Source of the DNA: Mesorhizobium kowhaii
GTDB lineage: Bacteria; Pseudomonadota; Alphaproteobacteria; Rhizobiales; Rhizobiaceae
Assembly: GCF_003253745.1 (NCBI RefSeq)
Contig: NZ_MZXV01000080.1
Coordinates: 186,001 to 250,000, forward strand
DNA length: 64,000 nucleotides
Direction: 5' to 3'
Every line of letters begins with the position of its first letter. Positions within the stretch are counted from its first letter, which is position 1. Of this stretch, positions 8,628-17,198 are shown one piece after another. The position numbers and the translations under genes are program-made. The notes under the pieces were generated by a model. The model worked only from the letters and a program-made list of their open reading frames with translations. It did no database searches and was not told where the DNA came from.

Positions 8628-9584
8628 ATGGCACTGAGAGCCGACGACCTGATCGACCGCCGCCGCTTGCGGCGCAAGCTGACATTCTGGCGGATTGCCG
8701 CCATCGGCATCGTAGCCCTTGGGGTGATTGCACTTTCAGCTTGGTTCTACGGCGACGATTTCACCGGCTCGGCGGTCGACCATATCGCCAAGGTCAGGAT
8801 CGAAGGCACCATCACCGAGGACGAGGAGCTGATCAAGCGGCTGGAAACCATCCGCCAGTCGTCGAAGGTGAAAGGCGTGATCCTGTCGATCGATTCGCCT
8901 GGCGGCACCACGGTCGGCGGTGAATCGATCTACGAAGAGGTGCGCAAGCTGGCCGCCGACAAGCCTGTCGTGGCCGAAGTCGGCACGCTTGCCGCATCGG
9001 CGGGCTACATGATCGCCAGTGCCGCCGATCACATCGTCGCCCGCAAGACCTCGATCGTCGGCTCGATCGGCGTGCTGATCCAGTATCCGGACGTCAGCGG
9101 CCTGATGGACAAGCTCGGCGTCAAGCTGGAGGAAGTGAAATCCTCACCGCTGAAAGCCTCGCCGTCTCCCTTCAAGCCGACCAATGACGAAGAGCGCGCC
9201 ATGGTCCGCAAGCTCATCCTCGACAGCTACGACTGGTTCGTCGGCATCGTCGCCGAGCGCCGCAAGATGACCCGCGAGCAAGCGCTGGCGCTCGCCGATG
9301 GCTCGATCTTCACCGGCCGCCAGGGCGTCGCCAACGGGTTGATCGACGCTGTCGGCGGCGAGACCGAAGCGGTCGACTGGCTGGCGACCAAGGGCGTCGA
9401 TGCCAAACTGAAGGTCGTCGAGTGGAAGGATACGGAACGGCGCGGCGGCTTCCTGTTCTCGAAAGCGATGGCGCAAACGATCGGCAGCGCGCTCGGTCTG
9501 CCCGCCTACAGCGGCGATGTCATCCATGAACTCGGCGTCGACCGCTTGTTTCTTGACGGTCTCGTTTCCGTCTGGCACCCTTGA
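8628..9584 (+). CDS. sppA: signal peptide peptidase SppA, short form (S49)
   Basis: Membrane-bound serine/lysine-dyad protease that degrades signal peptides left after secretion. The 318-residue protein has one N-terminal membrane helix (about 21-40) and a crotonase-like S49 domain. The nucleophile is Ser124 in LAASAGYM, and the general base is probably Lys176 in SSPLKAS. The SIDSPGGT segment (88-95) is diagnostic. The length matches the short, single-domain form that assembles as a homo-octamer, not the 67K E. coli type. ihfB follows 81 bp downstream on the same strand, as in other Rhizobiales. Confidence 0.92.
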   Translation: MALRADDLIDRRRLRRKLTFWRIAAIGIVALGVIALSAWFYGDDFTGSAVDHIAKVRIEGTITEDEELIKRLETIRQSSKVKGVILSIDSPGGTTVGGESIYEEVRKLAADKPVVAEVGTLAASAGYMIASAADHIVARKTSIVGSIGVLIQYPDVSGLMDKLGVKLEEVKSSPLKASPSPFKPTNDEERAMVRKLILDSYDWFVGIVAERRKMTREQALALADGSIFTGRQGVANGLIDAVGGETEAVDWLATKGVDAKLKVVEWKDTERRGGFLFSKAMAQTIGSALGLPAYSGDVIHELGVDRLFLDGLVSVWHP

Positions 9585-9665
9585 GATGCCGCTTGGGGCA
9601 AGTGAAAAAGCAAATAAAATCATCCTCATAATTTTGACCGCACTGCTTTCACGGGGACCCGTCTG

Positions 9666-9950
9666 ATGATCAAGTCCGAACTTGTGCAGATTATTGCCAC
9701 GCGCAATCCGCATCTTTTCCTGCGCGACGTCGAAAACATCGTCGGCGCGATCTTCGATGAGATCACCGACGCTCTTGCCGAAGGCAATCGTGTCGAGCTG
9801 CGCGGCTTCGGTGCTTTTTCGGTGAAAAACCGTCCCGCCCGCACCGGCCGCAATCCACGCACCGGCGAATCCGTCGAGGTCGAGGAGAAATGGGTGCCGT
9901 TCTTCAAGACCGGCAAGGAGCTGCGTGAAAGGCTGAACGGCGGCAAGTAG
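9666..9950 (+). CDS. ihfB: integration host factor subunit beta
   Basis: DNA-bending nucleoid protein that pairs with IHF-alpha; it is needed for many sigma-54 promoters and recombination events. The 94 residues begin MIKSELVQIIA and carry the DNABII signature GFGAFSVKNRPARTGRNPRTGE, with the minor-groove arm RNPRTGE at about 62-68. Full family length. It lies between sppA and a LapA-domain gene on the same strand. Confidence 0.95.
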   Translation: MIKSELVQIIATRNPHLFLRDVENIVGAIFDEITDALAEGNRVELRGFGAFSVKNRPARTGRNPRTGESVEVEEKWVPFFKTGKELRERLNGGK

Positions 9951-9992
9951 CCGCGGCGTCAGCGCCAAACGGCCTTTCCGACGGAAAACATC

Positions 9993-10349
9993 ATGTTCAA
10001 TCGCTTCATGCTCATCGTGGTCTTCGTACCCCTGGCGGTCATCCTGATCGCGCTCGCCGTCGCCAATCGCGAACTGGTCGCCTTCACGCTGGACCCGTTC
10101 AACCCCGGCAATCCAAAGCTGACGCTGACCTTGCCGCTGTTCATCTTCCTGTTCCTGGCGCTCGCCGTCGGCATGGTCGTCGGCAGCCTGGCAACCTGGG
10201 TCAAGCAGGGCCGCTACCGCAAGCTGGCGCGCCAGCGTGGCGCCGAGGCCGAGAACCTGCGCCAGGCGATCAGCCGCGCGCCGGCGGCACCGCAAGGATC
10301 GGCCCAGGGGTCAGCCCAAACACCGGTCTTGCCGAAACCGACCACTTGA
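9993..10349 (+). CDS. LapA-domain (DUF1049) inner-membrane protein
   Basis: Small membrane protein of the lipopolysaccharide assembly protein A family. The 118 residues have two membrane helices (about 4-22 and 42-66), a short loop with the conserved NPGNPKLTLTLPLFIFL entry into helix two, and a basic, Ala/Pro/Gln-rich cytoplasmic tail. In E. coli LapA works with LapB to control LpxC; here no lapB is next to it. The 42-bp gap after ihfB suggests one transcript. The name LapA is by domain only. Confidence 0.8.
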   Translation: MFNRFMLIVVFVPLAVILIALAVANRELVAFTLDPFNPGNPKLTLTLPLFIFLFLALAVGMVVGSLATWVKQGRYRKLARQRGAEAENLRQAISRAPAAPQGSAQGSAQTPVLPKPTT

Positions 10350-10386
10350 ACCGCCGGTCGGCGGTTTTCTCTCCACGGAGTTTTCC

Positions 10387-11352
10387 ATGCTAACCATTTC
10401 GGCCGCCGAGGTCGATCATGCGCTGACCTTTCCCGGACTGGTCGAGACGCTGCGCTCGGCGTTTCGTGACGGTGCGGTGCAGCCGGTCAGGCACCATCAC
10501 TCGGTAGAACGGCCCGACGGCGCCGCCTCGACGCTGCTTTTGATGCCGGCATGGACCGACTTCAACGCCGCCGGCACGTCTTCCGTTGGTCACATCGGCG
10601 TCAAGATCGTCACCGTTTCGCCCGACAACAATACCATCGGCAAGCCCGCGGTGATGGGCCTCTATCTCCTGCTCAACGGTGCCACCGGCGAACCTGAAGC
10701 CTTGATCGACGGCCAGCGGTTGACGCAGTGGCGCACCGCCTGCGCTTCGGCGCTGGCCGCTTCCTATCTCGCCCGCGAGGACGCTTCGCGGCTGCTTGTG
10801 GTCGGGGCCGGCGCGCTGTCGCCCTTCCTCGCCAAGGCGCATTGCGCCGTGCGGCCGATCAGGACCATCCGCATCTGGAACCGCACGCCGGCCAATGCCG
10901 AGAAGGTCGCCGCCGATCTGCGTGCCGAAGGCTTGGCGGCCAGCGCCGCAAGCGATCTCGATGCCGAACTTGGGCAGGCCGACATCGTGTCCTCGGCGAC
11001 GATCACCACCACGCCGCTGATCAAGGGCGCATTGCTGCGGCCGGGAACCCATGTCGACCTGGTCGGCGGCTTTACCCCGACGATGCGAGAAAGCGATGAT
11101 GACGCGATCGCGCTTGCCCGCGTCTATGTCGACACCCGCGCCGGCGCCACCAAGGAGGCCGGCGACATCGTCCAACCACTGGCTTCCGGCGTGCTGAAGC
11201 CGGACGCCATCGTCGCCGATCTGCACGAATTGGCGCGCGGCCAAAAGAAGGGTCGCGAGAGCGCCAGTGAAATCACGCTGTTCAAGTCGGTCGGCGCAGC
11301 ACTTGAGGACCTTGCCGCCGGCATTGCCGTCTACAAGGCGCTCGTGGCTTAG
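10387..11352 (+). CDS. ornithine cyclodeaminase / mu-crystallin family protein
   Basis: NAD(P)-dependent Rossmann enzyme of the family that includes ornithine cyclodeaminase, alanine dehydrogenase (archaeal) and ketimine reductase. The 321 residues show the N-terminal dimer domain, TQWRTACASALAA, the dinucleotide loop VVGAGALSPFLA and the DLVGGFTPTMRESDD segment. The ATG at 10387 follows a GGAG (10377-10380) and begins the conserved MLTISAAEV strand; the longer open frame upstream overlaps the LapA gene and is rejected. The exact substrate cannot be decided. It converges on the EVE gene with a 4-bp overlap. Confidence 0.87.
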   Translation: MLTISAAEVDHALTFPGLVETLRSAFRDGAVQPVRHHHSVERPDGAASTLLLMPAWTDFNAAGTSSVGHIGVKIVTVSPDNNTIGKPAVMGLYLLLNGATGEPEALIDGQRLTQWRTACASALAASYLAREDASRLLVVGAGALSPFLAKAHCAVRPIRTIRIWNRTPANAEKVAADLRAEGLAASAASDLDAELGQADIVSSATITTTPLIKGALLRPGTHVDLVGGFTPTMRESDDDAIALARVYVDTRAGATKEAGDIVQPLASGVLKPDAIVADLHELARGQKKGRESASEITLFKSVGAALEDLAAGIAVYKALVA

Positions 11353-11786
11353 TTTGCTGCCACGGCCATTTTGGCGGCCATCGCCTCGGCGATCACACGA
11401 AAATCGTGATCGCTGATTTCGAAAAGCCCGAAGCGAAGCTGATAGCCCCAGTTCGACTTGCCGGCGGTGAATTCCAGCCTGTCGAGCAGCGGCTTGATCG
11501 ATGTTTCCTCGGCCTTTGCCCACGCGACATCGCGCCGGAACGGCGTGAAGCCGCCGCCCATGTCGCCCTGATAGGGCTCGCCTTCCCGCACCGTGCCAAT
11601 TGCCGTGAAAGCCTGAAGGCCGTCCTTTTCGCCAAGAACAGTGGTCGGCGAATAATAGATGATGCCGTCACCGGGTTTGACGCGACGCAAGGGTGCTGCC
11701 TTGCCGTGATTGACCTGCATGAAGCCGCCCAGGCGGCCGCGCCGGACATGTTCGGCCGACGCCACCGCGATCCAATACGCACTCAT
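11349..11786 (-). CDS. EVE domain-containing protein
   Basis: The 145-residue single-domain protein matches the EVE fold (PUA-like), which binds modified bases in RNA or DNA. Visible marks are the start YWIAVAS, the EHV/GFMQVNHGK stretch, the KPGDGIIYYSP strand and the AIGTVREGEPYQ strand. Some EVE proteins act in defence against modified phage DNA, but stand-alone copies like this one are common in bacterial chromosomes with unknown roles. It overlaps the upstream VOC gene by an ATGA, so the two are probably co-translated. Its 3' end overlaps the ornithine cyclodeaminase-family gene by 4 bp. Confidence 0.85.
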   Translation of the reverse strand: MSAYWIAVASAEHVRRGRLGGFMQVNHGKAAPLRRVKPGDGIIYYSPTTVLGEKDGLQAFTAIGTVREGEPYQGDMGGGFTPFRRDVAWAKAEETSIKPLLDRLEFTAGKSNWGYQLRFGLFEISDHDFRVIAEAMAAKMAVAAN

Positions 11787-12178
11787 TTCTGTCCCCCATT
11801 GGCCTGTTCCCCGTCGGACAGCCAGTAGACGCGCAGGCGATGATTGTCGGGATCGAGCGCGACGAAGGTGCGGCCGAAATCCATGTCGGTCGGGGTCTGC
11901 AGGATCTTCAGCCCGCGCCCGGCCCAGTCGGCATGGGTAGCGTCGACGGCATCAGGCGTATCCAGCGCAAAGACGATTTCGGCGCCACCGCCTGCCGCGG
12001 CGGCTGCCGGCTCCACCGTGTGGCGCGACCAGAGGCCGAGCTTGAAGCCCGCATAGAGAACGAACAGCACGAAGGTCGGCGAACTTTCGACCGGCTCGCG
12101 ACCGAGCAGCGCGCTGTAGAAGGCGCCGCTCTGCTGCGGCTGGTCGACATAGAGGATGACGAAATTCGGGGCGGTCAT
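11783..12178 (-). CDS. VOC (glyoxalase/bleomycin-resistance) superfamily protein
   Basis: The 131-residue vicinal-oxygen-chelate protein has two beta-alpha-beta-beta-beta modules: the first starts FVILYVDQPQQSGAFYSALLGREP, and the second ends FGRTFVALDPDNHRLRVYW. Family members include metal-dependent glyoxalases, dioxygenases and drug-binding proteins; the substrate cannot be set here. It is first in a two-gene unit with the EVE gene (4-bp overlap). A near-perfect 17-bp palindrome lies about 53 bp upstream and may be an operator, possibly for the WYL regulator encoded 0.6 kb away. Confidence 0.85.
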   Translation of the reverse strand: MTAPNFVILYVDQPQQSGAFYSALLGREPVESSPTFVLFVLYAGFKLGLWSRHTVEPAAAAAGGGAEIVFALDTPDAVDATHADWAGRGLKILQTPTDMDFGRTFVALDPDNHRLRVYWLSDGEQANGGQK

Positions 12179-12230
12179 GTCTGCTCTCCAAGGTTCAATG
12201 TTTCGACTTGGCGACCATAGGATGAGCTGC

Positions 12231-12247
12231 TGTCAGATTCTGGCAGT
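12231..12247. promoter_or_regulatory. 17-bp palindrome, candidate operator
   Basis: CTGTCAGA and TCTGGCAG face each other around a single central T; the arms are complementary except for one G-T position. It lies 53 bp upstream of the VOC gene start. The symmetry and spacing fit a repressor site. No promoter boxes are certain. Confidence 0.5.
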
Positions 12248-12251
12248 AGCC

Positions 12252-12272
12252 GTCAGGCGACCTACGCCTGAC
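12252..12272. promoter_or_regulatory. 8-bp perfect hairpin upstream of the VOC gene
   Basis: GTCAGGCG pairs with CGCCTGAC around ACCTA. It is directly adjacent to the 17-bp palindrome and could be a second operator or the remnant of a terminator. No T-tract follows on either strand. Confidence 0.35.
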
Positions 12273-12386
12273 CAACGGTTTCTCGAAGAAGGTAGAGCAG
12301 AACGCCAACGCGGTGGTTCATTCGTCCAACCGCCGTGAACCCTTGCGGGCATTGGACATTTTAGTGCATCATGCTAGTTCAGTTAG

Positions 12387-12716
12387 ATGTTTTTTCTGAT
12401 CTTATCCTTTGTAGCAGTCGCCATCCCGTATGGTCTTGAACGACTCTATTTTGCGAGAAAATTTGGATTCTTTGCAGCTCTATTCTGGCTGTTTGTCTTT
12501 CAATCCAGCATTATGTTCGTCGGTGAAATCATTCTCGAAAATCGGGTAGGCCAATCGTTGCCCAGTTGGATTAAATCCCTCGGCCTTGCGATTGGAGTAT
12601 TCGCCTACCTGACGATTGGCATGACGTCTTTCGCTGCCGTCGTAGCCGCATTGGGATTCGGGACCGTGATCGCAGCCAGCTGGTTCTTGAGAAAGCTAGG
12701 GGAAAATTCAAACTGA
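12387..12716 (+). CDS. hypothetical multi-pass membrane protein
   Basis: Unrecognised 109-residue protein with about three hydrophobic segments (1-16, 26-48 and 63-100) and few charged residues. The DNA is clearly more AT-rich than the flanking genes, suggesting recent acquisition or an orphan gene. It starts at an ATG without a strong Shine-Dalgarno (AGTTAG nearby). It converges on the WYL regulator gene 26 bp away. Confidence 0.55.
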   Translation: MFFLILSFVAVAIPYGLERLYFARKFGFFAALFWLFVFQSSIMFVGEIILENRVGQSLPSWIKSLGLAIGVFAYLTIGMTSFAAVVAALGFGTVIAASWFLRKLGENSN

Positions 12717-12742
12717 CCCGTACCAAATTAGGGCAATGGCCG

Positions 12743-13432
12743 TCAGGAACCACGCGGCTTGTCGAGTGTCGCCCGCCAGTCCTTCAGCAGCGCCTGGCGA
12801 CGGCGCGGATAGCGCGTATCGGTGGTGTTGAGGCCAGATATGCGATCGGCGCGAAAATGCCGGAAATCCTGGCGCATCTCGCACCACGCCACCACGACCC
12901 GCACCTTGTCGAAGAACCCCAGCGCAAACGGCCAGACCACGCGTTCGGAGGCGGCGCCACCGGCGTCGCGGTACAAAAAGCCGAGCTTGCGCTCATTGCG
13001 GATGGCCTGCCGAACCAGTCCGAGGTCGATGCCCTCGATGGCCGCGGCGGGAGGCCCGACCAGCAGCGTGCTCGCATCGAGATCCTCGCGCAGATCGTCC
13101 GGCAGCACGGCGGCGATCTTGGCCAGCGCGTTGGCGGCAGCGGCCGAGAGACGCTGGTCCGGCTGCTTGGCGACCCATCGCGAACCGAGCACGATGGCTT
13201 CGATCTCCTCGTCGCTGAACATCAGCGGCGGCAACATGAAGCCGGGCTTGAGCACATAGCCCAGGCCAGCTTCACCGTCGATCGGCGCACCCTGGCCCTG
13301 CAGCGTGGCGATGTCGCGGTAGAGCGTGCGGATCGAAATCCCGAGTTCATCAGCCAGCGCCTGCCCGCTCACCGGCCGGCGGTGCCGGCGCAGCGTTTGG
13401 ATCAGGTCGAGCAGGCGTTCTGAGCGGGACAT
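12743..13432 (-). CDS. YafY-type transcriptional regulator (HTH_11 plus WYL domain)
   Basis: DNA-binding regulator of 229 residues. The N-terminal winged helix (RLLDLIQTLRRHRRPVSGQALADELGISIRTLYRDIATL, trimmed: positions about 5-45) is followed by a WYL domain, with KLGFLYRDAGG (about 150-160) and VVWPFALGFFDKVRVVVAWCEMRQDFRHFRADRI towards the C-terminus, the ligand-sensing part. I start at the ATG at 13432 (MSRSERLLD), since the extra 17 residues upstream are not family-like. It may control the VOC-EVE unit or the nearby methyltransferase genes; this is inference from distance only. Confidence 0.85.
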   Translation of the reverse strand: MSRSERLLDLIQTLRRHRRPVSGQALADELGISIRTLYRDIATLQGQGAPIDGEAGLGYVLKPGFMLPPLMFSDEEIEAIVLGSRWVAKQPDQRLSAAAANALAKIAAVLPDDLREDLDASTLLVGPPAAAIEGIDLGLVRQAIRNERKLGFLYRDAGGAASERVVWPFALGFFDKVRVVVAWCEMRQDFRHFRADRISGLNTTDTRYPRRRQALLKDWRATLDKPRGS

Positions 13433-13568
13433 ATCGAAGATTTGCCTGTTTCTTTGACATTGGTCCATCGTCGGCCGACACAAACCGGAGAGGCTTGCGC
13501 GGCGGACTTGGTTGCGAAGCAGGTTGGCCTATGCCAAAAGCGGCCTCGCCGCTCGGAGATGCTCCTGC

Positions 13569-14654
13569 TTGAAGTCTTTTCGCGACAAACGCCGCGACAA
13601 CCGCCCGCCCGCGAAGGGCGGATCTGGAGAGGCGCGCCCGCATGAGACGCGTGGCACAGCAAGGCCGGACGCCAGGCCGCGCGGGCGGCTTGAGGCGAAA
13701 GCGGAAGACCGCTCCGGGCCGAAAACGGCGCCGCGCATCCTTGCCCGCCGCGATGGTATCCTGCCCACCGAGCATCTTCCTGTAATCCTCGAAGTGGCGC
13801 CCAATGCCGATTATGCGCTGCTCGACAGCGGCGCCGGGCAGAAGCTCGAACAATACGGCCCCTACCGCATCGTGCGGCCCGAAGGCCAGGCGATCTGGCA
13901 AAAGGCCTTGCCGGCAAAAGACTGGGAGCGCGCCGACGCCATCTTCACCGGTGATACCGACGAGGAAGGCATCGGCCGCTGGCGCTTCCCGAAAACGCCG
14001 CTCGGCGAGACCTGGCCGATGAAGCATGATGGCATCGACTATCTCGGCCGTTTCACCTCGTTTCGGCATGTCGGCGTTTTTCCGGAACAGGCCTCGCACT
14101 GGGATCACATGGCCGGGCTGATCTTGGCGGCGAAACGGCCGGTCAAGGTGCTGAACCTGTTCGGTTATACCGGTCTTGCCTCACTGGTGGCGGCCCGCGC
14201 CGGCGCCGAGGTCACGCATGTCGATGCCTCGAAGAAGGCGATCGGCTGGGCCCGCGAAAACCAGGAAATGGCCGGGCTCGGCGGCAAGCCGATCCGCTGG
14301 ATAGTCGACGACGCGGTGAAATTCGCCGAGCGCGAGGAACGCCGCGGCAGCCGCTACGACATCATCCTGTTTGACCCACCGGCCTATGGCCGCGGCCCCA
14401 AGGGCGAGGTCTGGCAATTGTTCGAGGATCTGCCTGATCTGACCGACCTTTGCCGCGCGATCCTGACACCGAAACCGCTCGCCGTGGTGCTGACCGCTTA
14501 TTCGATCCGCGCCTCCTTCTTCGCCATCCATGCCTTGATGCGCGACACCTTTGCCGGCATGGGCGGCACGGTCGAATCGGGCGAGCTGATCATCCGTGAA
14601 AAGTCCGCCGGCCGGGCGCTTTCGACCTCTTTGTTTTCGCGTTGGGTGGTCTGA
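13569..14654 (+). CDS. class I SAM-dependent methyltransferase, rRNA-methyltransferase-like
   Basis: Predicted SAM-dependent methyltransferase resembling the Rossmann half of RlmI/RlmK-type rRNA enzymes. It has a long, basic, probably disordered N-terminus (about 60 residues), the DYALLDSGAGQKLEQYGPYRIVRPEGQAIW region (trimmed: 85-115), motif I LNLFGYTGLASLVAARAGA and motif IV DPPAYGRGPKG. The start is uncertain: I give a TTG at 13569 (LKSFRDKRRDN), preceded by GGAG at 13554-13557; the frame is open to an ATG at 13512. It is followed directly by a SpoU-type methyltransferase (stop TGA abuts ATG), suggesting joint RNA modification. The target base is unknown. Confidence 0.8.
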   Translation: MKSFRDKRRDNRPPAKGGSGEARPHETRGTARPDARPRGRLEAKAEDRSGPKTAPRILARRDGILPTEHLPVILEVAPNADYALLDSGAGQKLEQYGPYRIVRPEGQAIWQKALPAKDWERADAIFTGDTDEEGIGRWRFPKTPLGETWPMKHDGIDYLGRFTSFRHVGVFPEQASHWDHMAGLILAAKRPVKVLNLFGYTGLASLVAARAGAEVTHVDASKKAIGWARENQEMAGLGGKPIRWIVDDAVKFAEREERRGSRYDIILFDPPAYGRGPKGEVWQLFEDLPDLTDLCRAILTPKPLAVVLTAYSIRASFFAIHALMRDTFAGMGGTVESGELIIREKSAGRALSTSLFSRWVV

Positions 14655-15512
14655 ATGAACGAGCGGCATGCAGGCGCACCCGGGCTGGTGAAGGAAGTCA
14701 CCAGCCTCGCCAACCCGCTGGTCAAGGATATCAAGGCGCTTGCCCAGAAGAAATTCCGCGACCAGCAGAACGCCTTCATGGCCGAGGGATTGAAGCTGGT
14801 CATCGATGCGCTCGATCTCGGCTGGCAGATCAGGACTTTGGTTTTCGCCAAGGCCGGACGCGGCAACGCCGCGGTGGAGAAGGTCGCTGCACGCACGGTT
14901 GCCGCCGGCGGCACGGTGCTCGAAGTGTCGGAAAAGGTGCTCGTCGCCATCACCCGCCGCGACAATCCGCAAATGGTGGTCGGCGTCTTTTCGCAGAAAT
15001 TCCTGGCCTTGAAGGATATCCGCGCCGACAATGGCGATGTCTGGGTGGCGCTCGACCGGGTGCGCGATCCCGGCAATCTCGGCACCGTCATCCGCACGAT
15101 CGATGCCGTCGGCGCCAAGGGTGTCATCCTGGTCGGTGACACCACCGATCCCTTTTCCGTCGAGACGGTGCGCGCCACCATGGGTTCGATCTTTGCCGTG
15201 CCGGTGGCCAGGGCGACGACCGAGGCCTTCCTTGCCTGGCGAGGCGGATTTTCAGGCCTTGTCGCCGGCACCCACCTGAAAGGCGCGGTCGACTACCGCT
15301 CGGTCGATTTTTCCCGCGGCCCGGTGCTGCTGATGATGGGCAACGAGCAGCAGGGGCTGCCCGAAAGCCTGGCGGCGAGTTGCGACAGGCTGCTTAGAAT
15401 CCCGCAGGCAGGCCGCGCCGATTCGCTCAATCTGGCGGTTGCCACCGGCGTCATGCTGTTCGAGATCCGGCGCGGCGCGCTGAAGCTCGAACCAATCGTG
15501 GACCAGCAATGA
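14655..15512 (+). CDS. TrmH/SpoU family RNA 2'-O-methyltransferase
   Basis: SPOUT-class knotted methyltransferase acting on rRNA or tRNA ribose. The 285 residues comprise an N-terminal substrate-binding domain (SLANPLVKDIKALAQKKFRD) and a C-terminal SpoU domain with motif 1 NLGTVIRTIDA (Arg as catalytic base), motif 2 LMMGNEQQGLP and motif 3 IPQAGRADSLNLAVA. Motif 3 has Asp where many members have Glu. The start codon directly abuts the stop of the preceding methyltransferase. lspA begins 13 bp after its stop, giving a three-gene run. The target nucleotide is not predictable. Confidence 0.88.
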   Translation: MNERHAGAPGLVKEVTSLANPLVKDIKALAQKKFRDQQNAFMAEGLKLVIDALDLGWQIRTLVFAKAGRGNAAVEKVAARTVAAGGTVLEVSEKVLVAITRRDNPQMVVGVFSQKFLALKDIRADNGDVWVALDRVRDPGNLGTVIRTIDAVGAKGVILVGDTTDPFSVETVRATMGSIFAVPVARATTEAFLAWRGGFSGLVAGTHLKGAVDYRSVDFSRGPVLLMMGNEQQGLPESLAASCDRLLRIPQAGRADSLNLAVATGVMLFEIRRGALKLEPIVDQQ

Positions 15513-15525
15513 AGGTTGCCCGCCC

Positions 15526-16008
15526 GTGAGATCATGGTCCCCCTACGCGCTGCTCGTCATCGCGGCCATAGCGCTCGACCAGTGGATAAAGCACCTGGTC
15601 GAGACCGGCCTGCCCTTTCAGGAAAAGCTCGATCTCGTGCCTTTCCTGGCGCTGTTTCGCACCTACAACACCGGCATCGCCTTCTCGATGTTCTCGTCCT
15701 TCGGCGACACCGGACTGATCGTCATCTCGCTGGCGGTCGTTGCCTTCGTGCTGTTCCTGGCGACGCGGATCGCGCCGTCCCAGATCCTTGCCCGTACCGG
15801 CTTTGCGCTGATCGTCGGCGGCGCGCTCGGCAATCTGATCGACCGCGCCGTCTACGGCCACGTCATCGACTACATCCTGTTCCACACGCCGGTCTGGTCC
15901 TTCGCCGTCTTCAACCTGGCCGACGCCTTCATCTCGATGGGCGCGGCACTGGTCGTCTTCGACGAACTGTTCGGCTGGCGGCGCGAGCCGAGACCTTCGA
16001 ACGATTGA
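15526..16008 (+). CDS. lspA: lipoprotein signal peptidase (signal peptidase II)
   Basis: Inner-membrane aspartyl protease that removes signal peptides from diacylated prolipoproteins. The 160 residues have four membrane helices and the two conserved aspartate motifs GNLIDRAVYG and FNLADAFI, plus the TYNTGIAF segment of the family. It starts with GTG at 15526 (VRSWSPYALLV); no better start is present before the first helix. It is 13 bp after the SpoU-type gene, so probably co-transcribed. Confidence 0.93.
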   Translation: MRSWSPYALLVIAAIALDQWIKHLVETGLPFQEKLDLVPFLALFRTYNTGIAFSMFSSFGDTGLIVISLAVVAFVLFLATRIAPSQILARTGFALIVGGALGNLIDRAVYGHVIDYILFHTPVWSFAVFNLADAFISMGAALVVFDELFGWRREPRPSND

Positions 16009-16065
16009 CCCCGTGCGGCCATCGCCGCACAGTCCATGTCGCCAAACAAGATCGCGGAGAAAGAG

Positions 16066-17055
16066 ATGCCCGAAACCTTCAAAGCCATCCTCGTTTCGCG
16101 TGACGCCGAGAAAAAGCAGTCGGTAGCCGTGACCGATCTCACCGAGGCCGACCTGATGGAAGGCGACGTCACCATCGCGGTCGAGGCGACGACGGTGAAC
16201 TACAAGGATGGTCTTGCAATCACCGGCAAAGCGCCGGTGATCCGCCGCTGGCCGCTGGTGCCGGGCATCGATTTCGCCGGCACCGTCATCTCGTCTTCCC
16301 ATCCCGACTGGCGCGCCGGCGACAAGGTCATCCTGAACGGCTGGGGCGTCGGCGAAACCCACTTCGGTGCCTATGCCGGCCGCGCCCGCGTCAAGGGCGA
16401 CTGGCTGGTGCCGCTGCCGCAAGGGATGAGCCCGCATGACGCGATGGCGGTCGGCACCGCAGGCTATACCGCCATGCTCTGCGTCATGGCGCTGGAGCGG
16501 CACGGCATCCTGCCCGATCGCGGCCCGGTGGTGGTGACGGGGGCGGCCGGCGGCGTCGGCTCGGTCGCGATTTCGATCCTGTCCAGCCTCGGCTACCATG
16601 TCATTGCTTCCACCGGCCGCAATGCCGAAAGCCCCTATTTGATCAACCTTGGCGCCGCCGAAGTGATATCGCGCGACGAGCTTGCCCAGCCGGCCAAGCC
16701 GCTGGCCAAGGAGCGCTGGGCCGGCGGCGTCGATGCGGTCGGCAGCCACACGCTGGCCAACGTCCTGTCGATGACCTCCTATGGTGGAGCGGTCGCCGCC
16801 TGCGGCCTGGCCGGCGGCATGGACCTGCCGACGAGCGTCGCCCCCTTCATCCTGCGCGGCGTCTCGCTGCTCGGCATCGATTCGGTGATGGCGCCGAAGG
16901 CGGTCCGCCTCGAAGCATGGCGGCGCATCGGCACCGACCTCGATCTGCAGAAGCTCGCCAGCCTGTCGACGACCATCGGTTTCGACGGCATCGTCGATGC
17001 CGCGCACGACATCGTCGACGGCAAGATCCGCGGGCGCGTCGTCGTGGATATGTGA
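16066..17055 (+). CDS. MDR-family oxidoreductase, YhdH/AcuI type (acryloyl-CoA reductase-like)
   Basis: NADPH-dependent medium-chain reductase without catalytic zinc. The 329 residues start MPETFKAILV and show TTVNYKDGLAITGK, the substrate-domain GIDFAGTV, the nucleotide loop VTGAAGGVGSVA and VAACGLAGGMDLPTSVAPFILRGV (trimmed: about 255-278), closely following the YhdH/AcuI subgroup that reduces acryloyl-CoA. I chose the ATG at 16066, preceded by GGAGAAAGAG; a start 30 bp upstream also exists. In vivo the substrate is uncertain. Confidence 0.85.
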   Translation: MPETFKAILVSRDAEKKQSVAVTDLTEADLMEGDVTIAVEATTVNYKDGLAITGKAPVIRRWPLVPGIDFAGTVISSSHPDWRAGDKVILNGWGVGETHFGAYAGRARVKGDWLVPLPQGMSPHDAMAVGTAGYTAMLCVMALERHGILPDRGPVVVTGAAGGVGSVAISILSSLGYHVIASTGRNAESPYLINLGAAEVISRDELAQPAKPLAKERWAGGVDAVGSHTLANVLSMTSYGGAVAACGLAGGMDLPTSVAPFILRGVSLLGIDSVMAPKAVRLEAWRRIGTDLDLQKLASLSTTIGFDGIVDAAHDIVDGKIRGRVVVDM

Positions 17056-17198
17056 ACCGCTCGACGGCCGGGAGAAAGCGGACGGAATTGCCACGTCTGA
17101 TGGCAAATCCGCCACCGCGGCGGCAAAAAGCGCTCATCCGCTAAAATTCGAACGATCCGCCGCAATTTTCCATAATCTCTATCTGGCAAGGGTCTCGC

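Noticed and set aside
8404..8733. 109-residue minus-strand ORF in the lptC-sppA gap
   Set aside because: Arg/Ser-rich with no motif, and it overlaps the start of sppA; probably chance.
10390..11523. 377-residue minus-strand ORF opposite the ornithine cyclodeaminase-family gene
   Set aside because: Shadow of a gene with clear Rossmann motifs on the plus strand.
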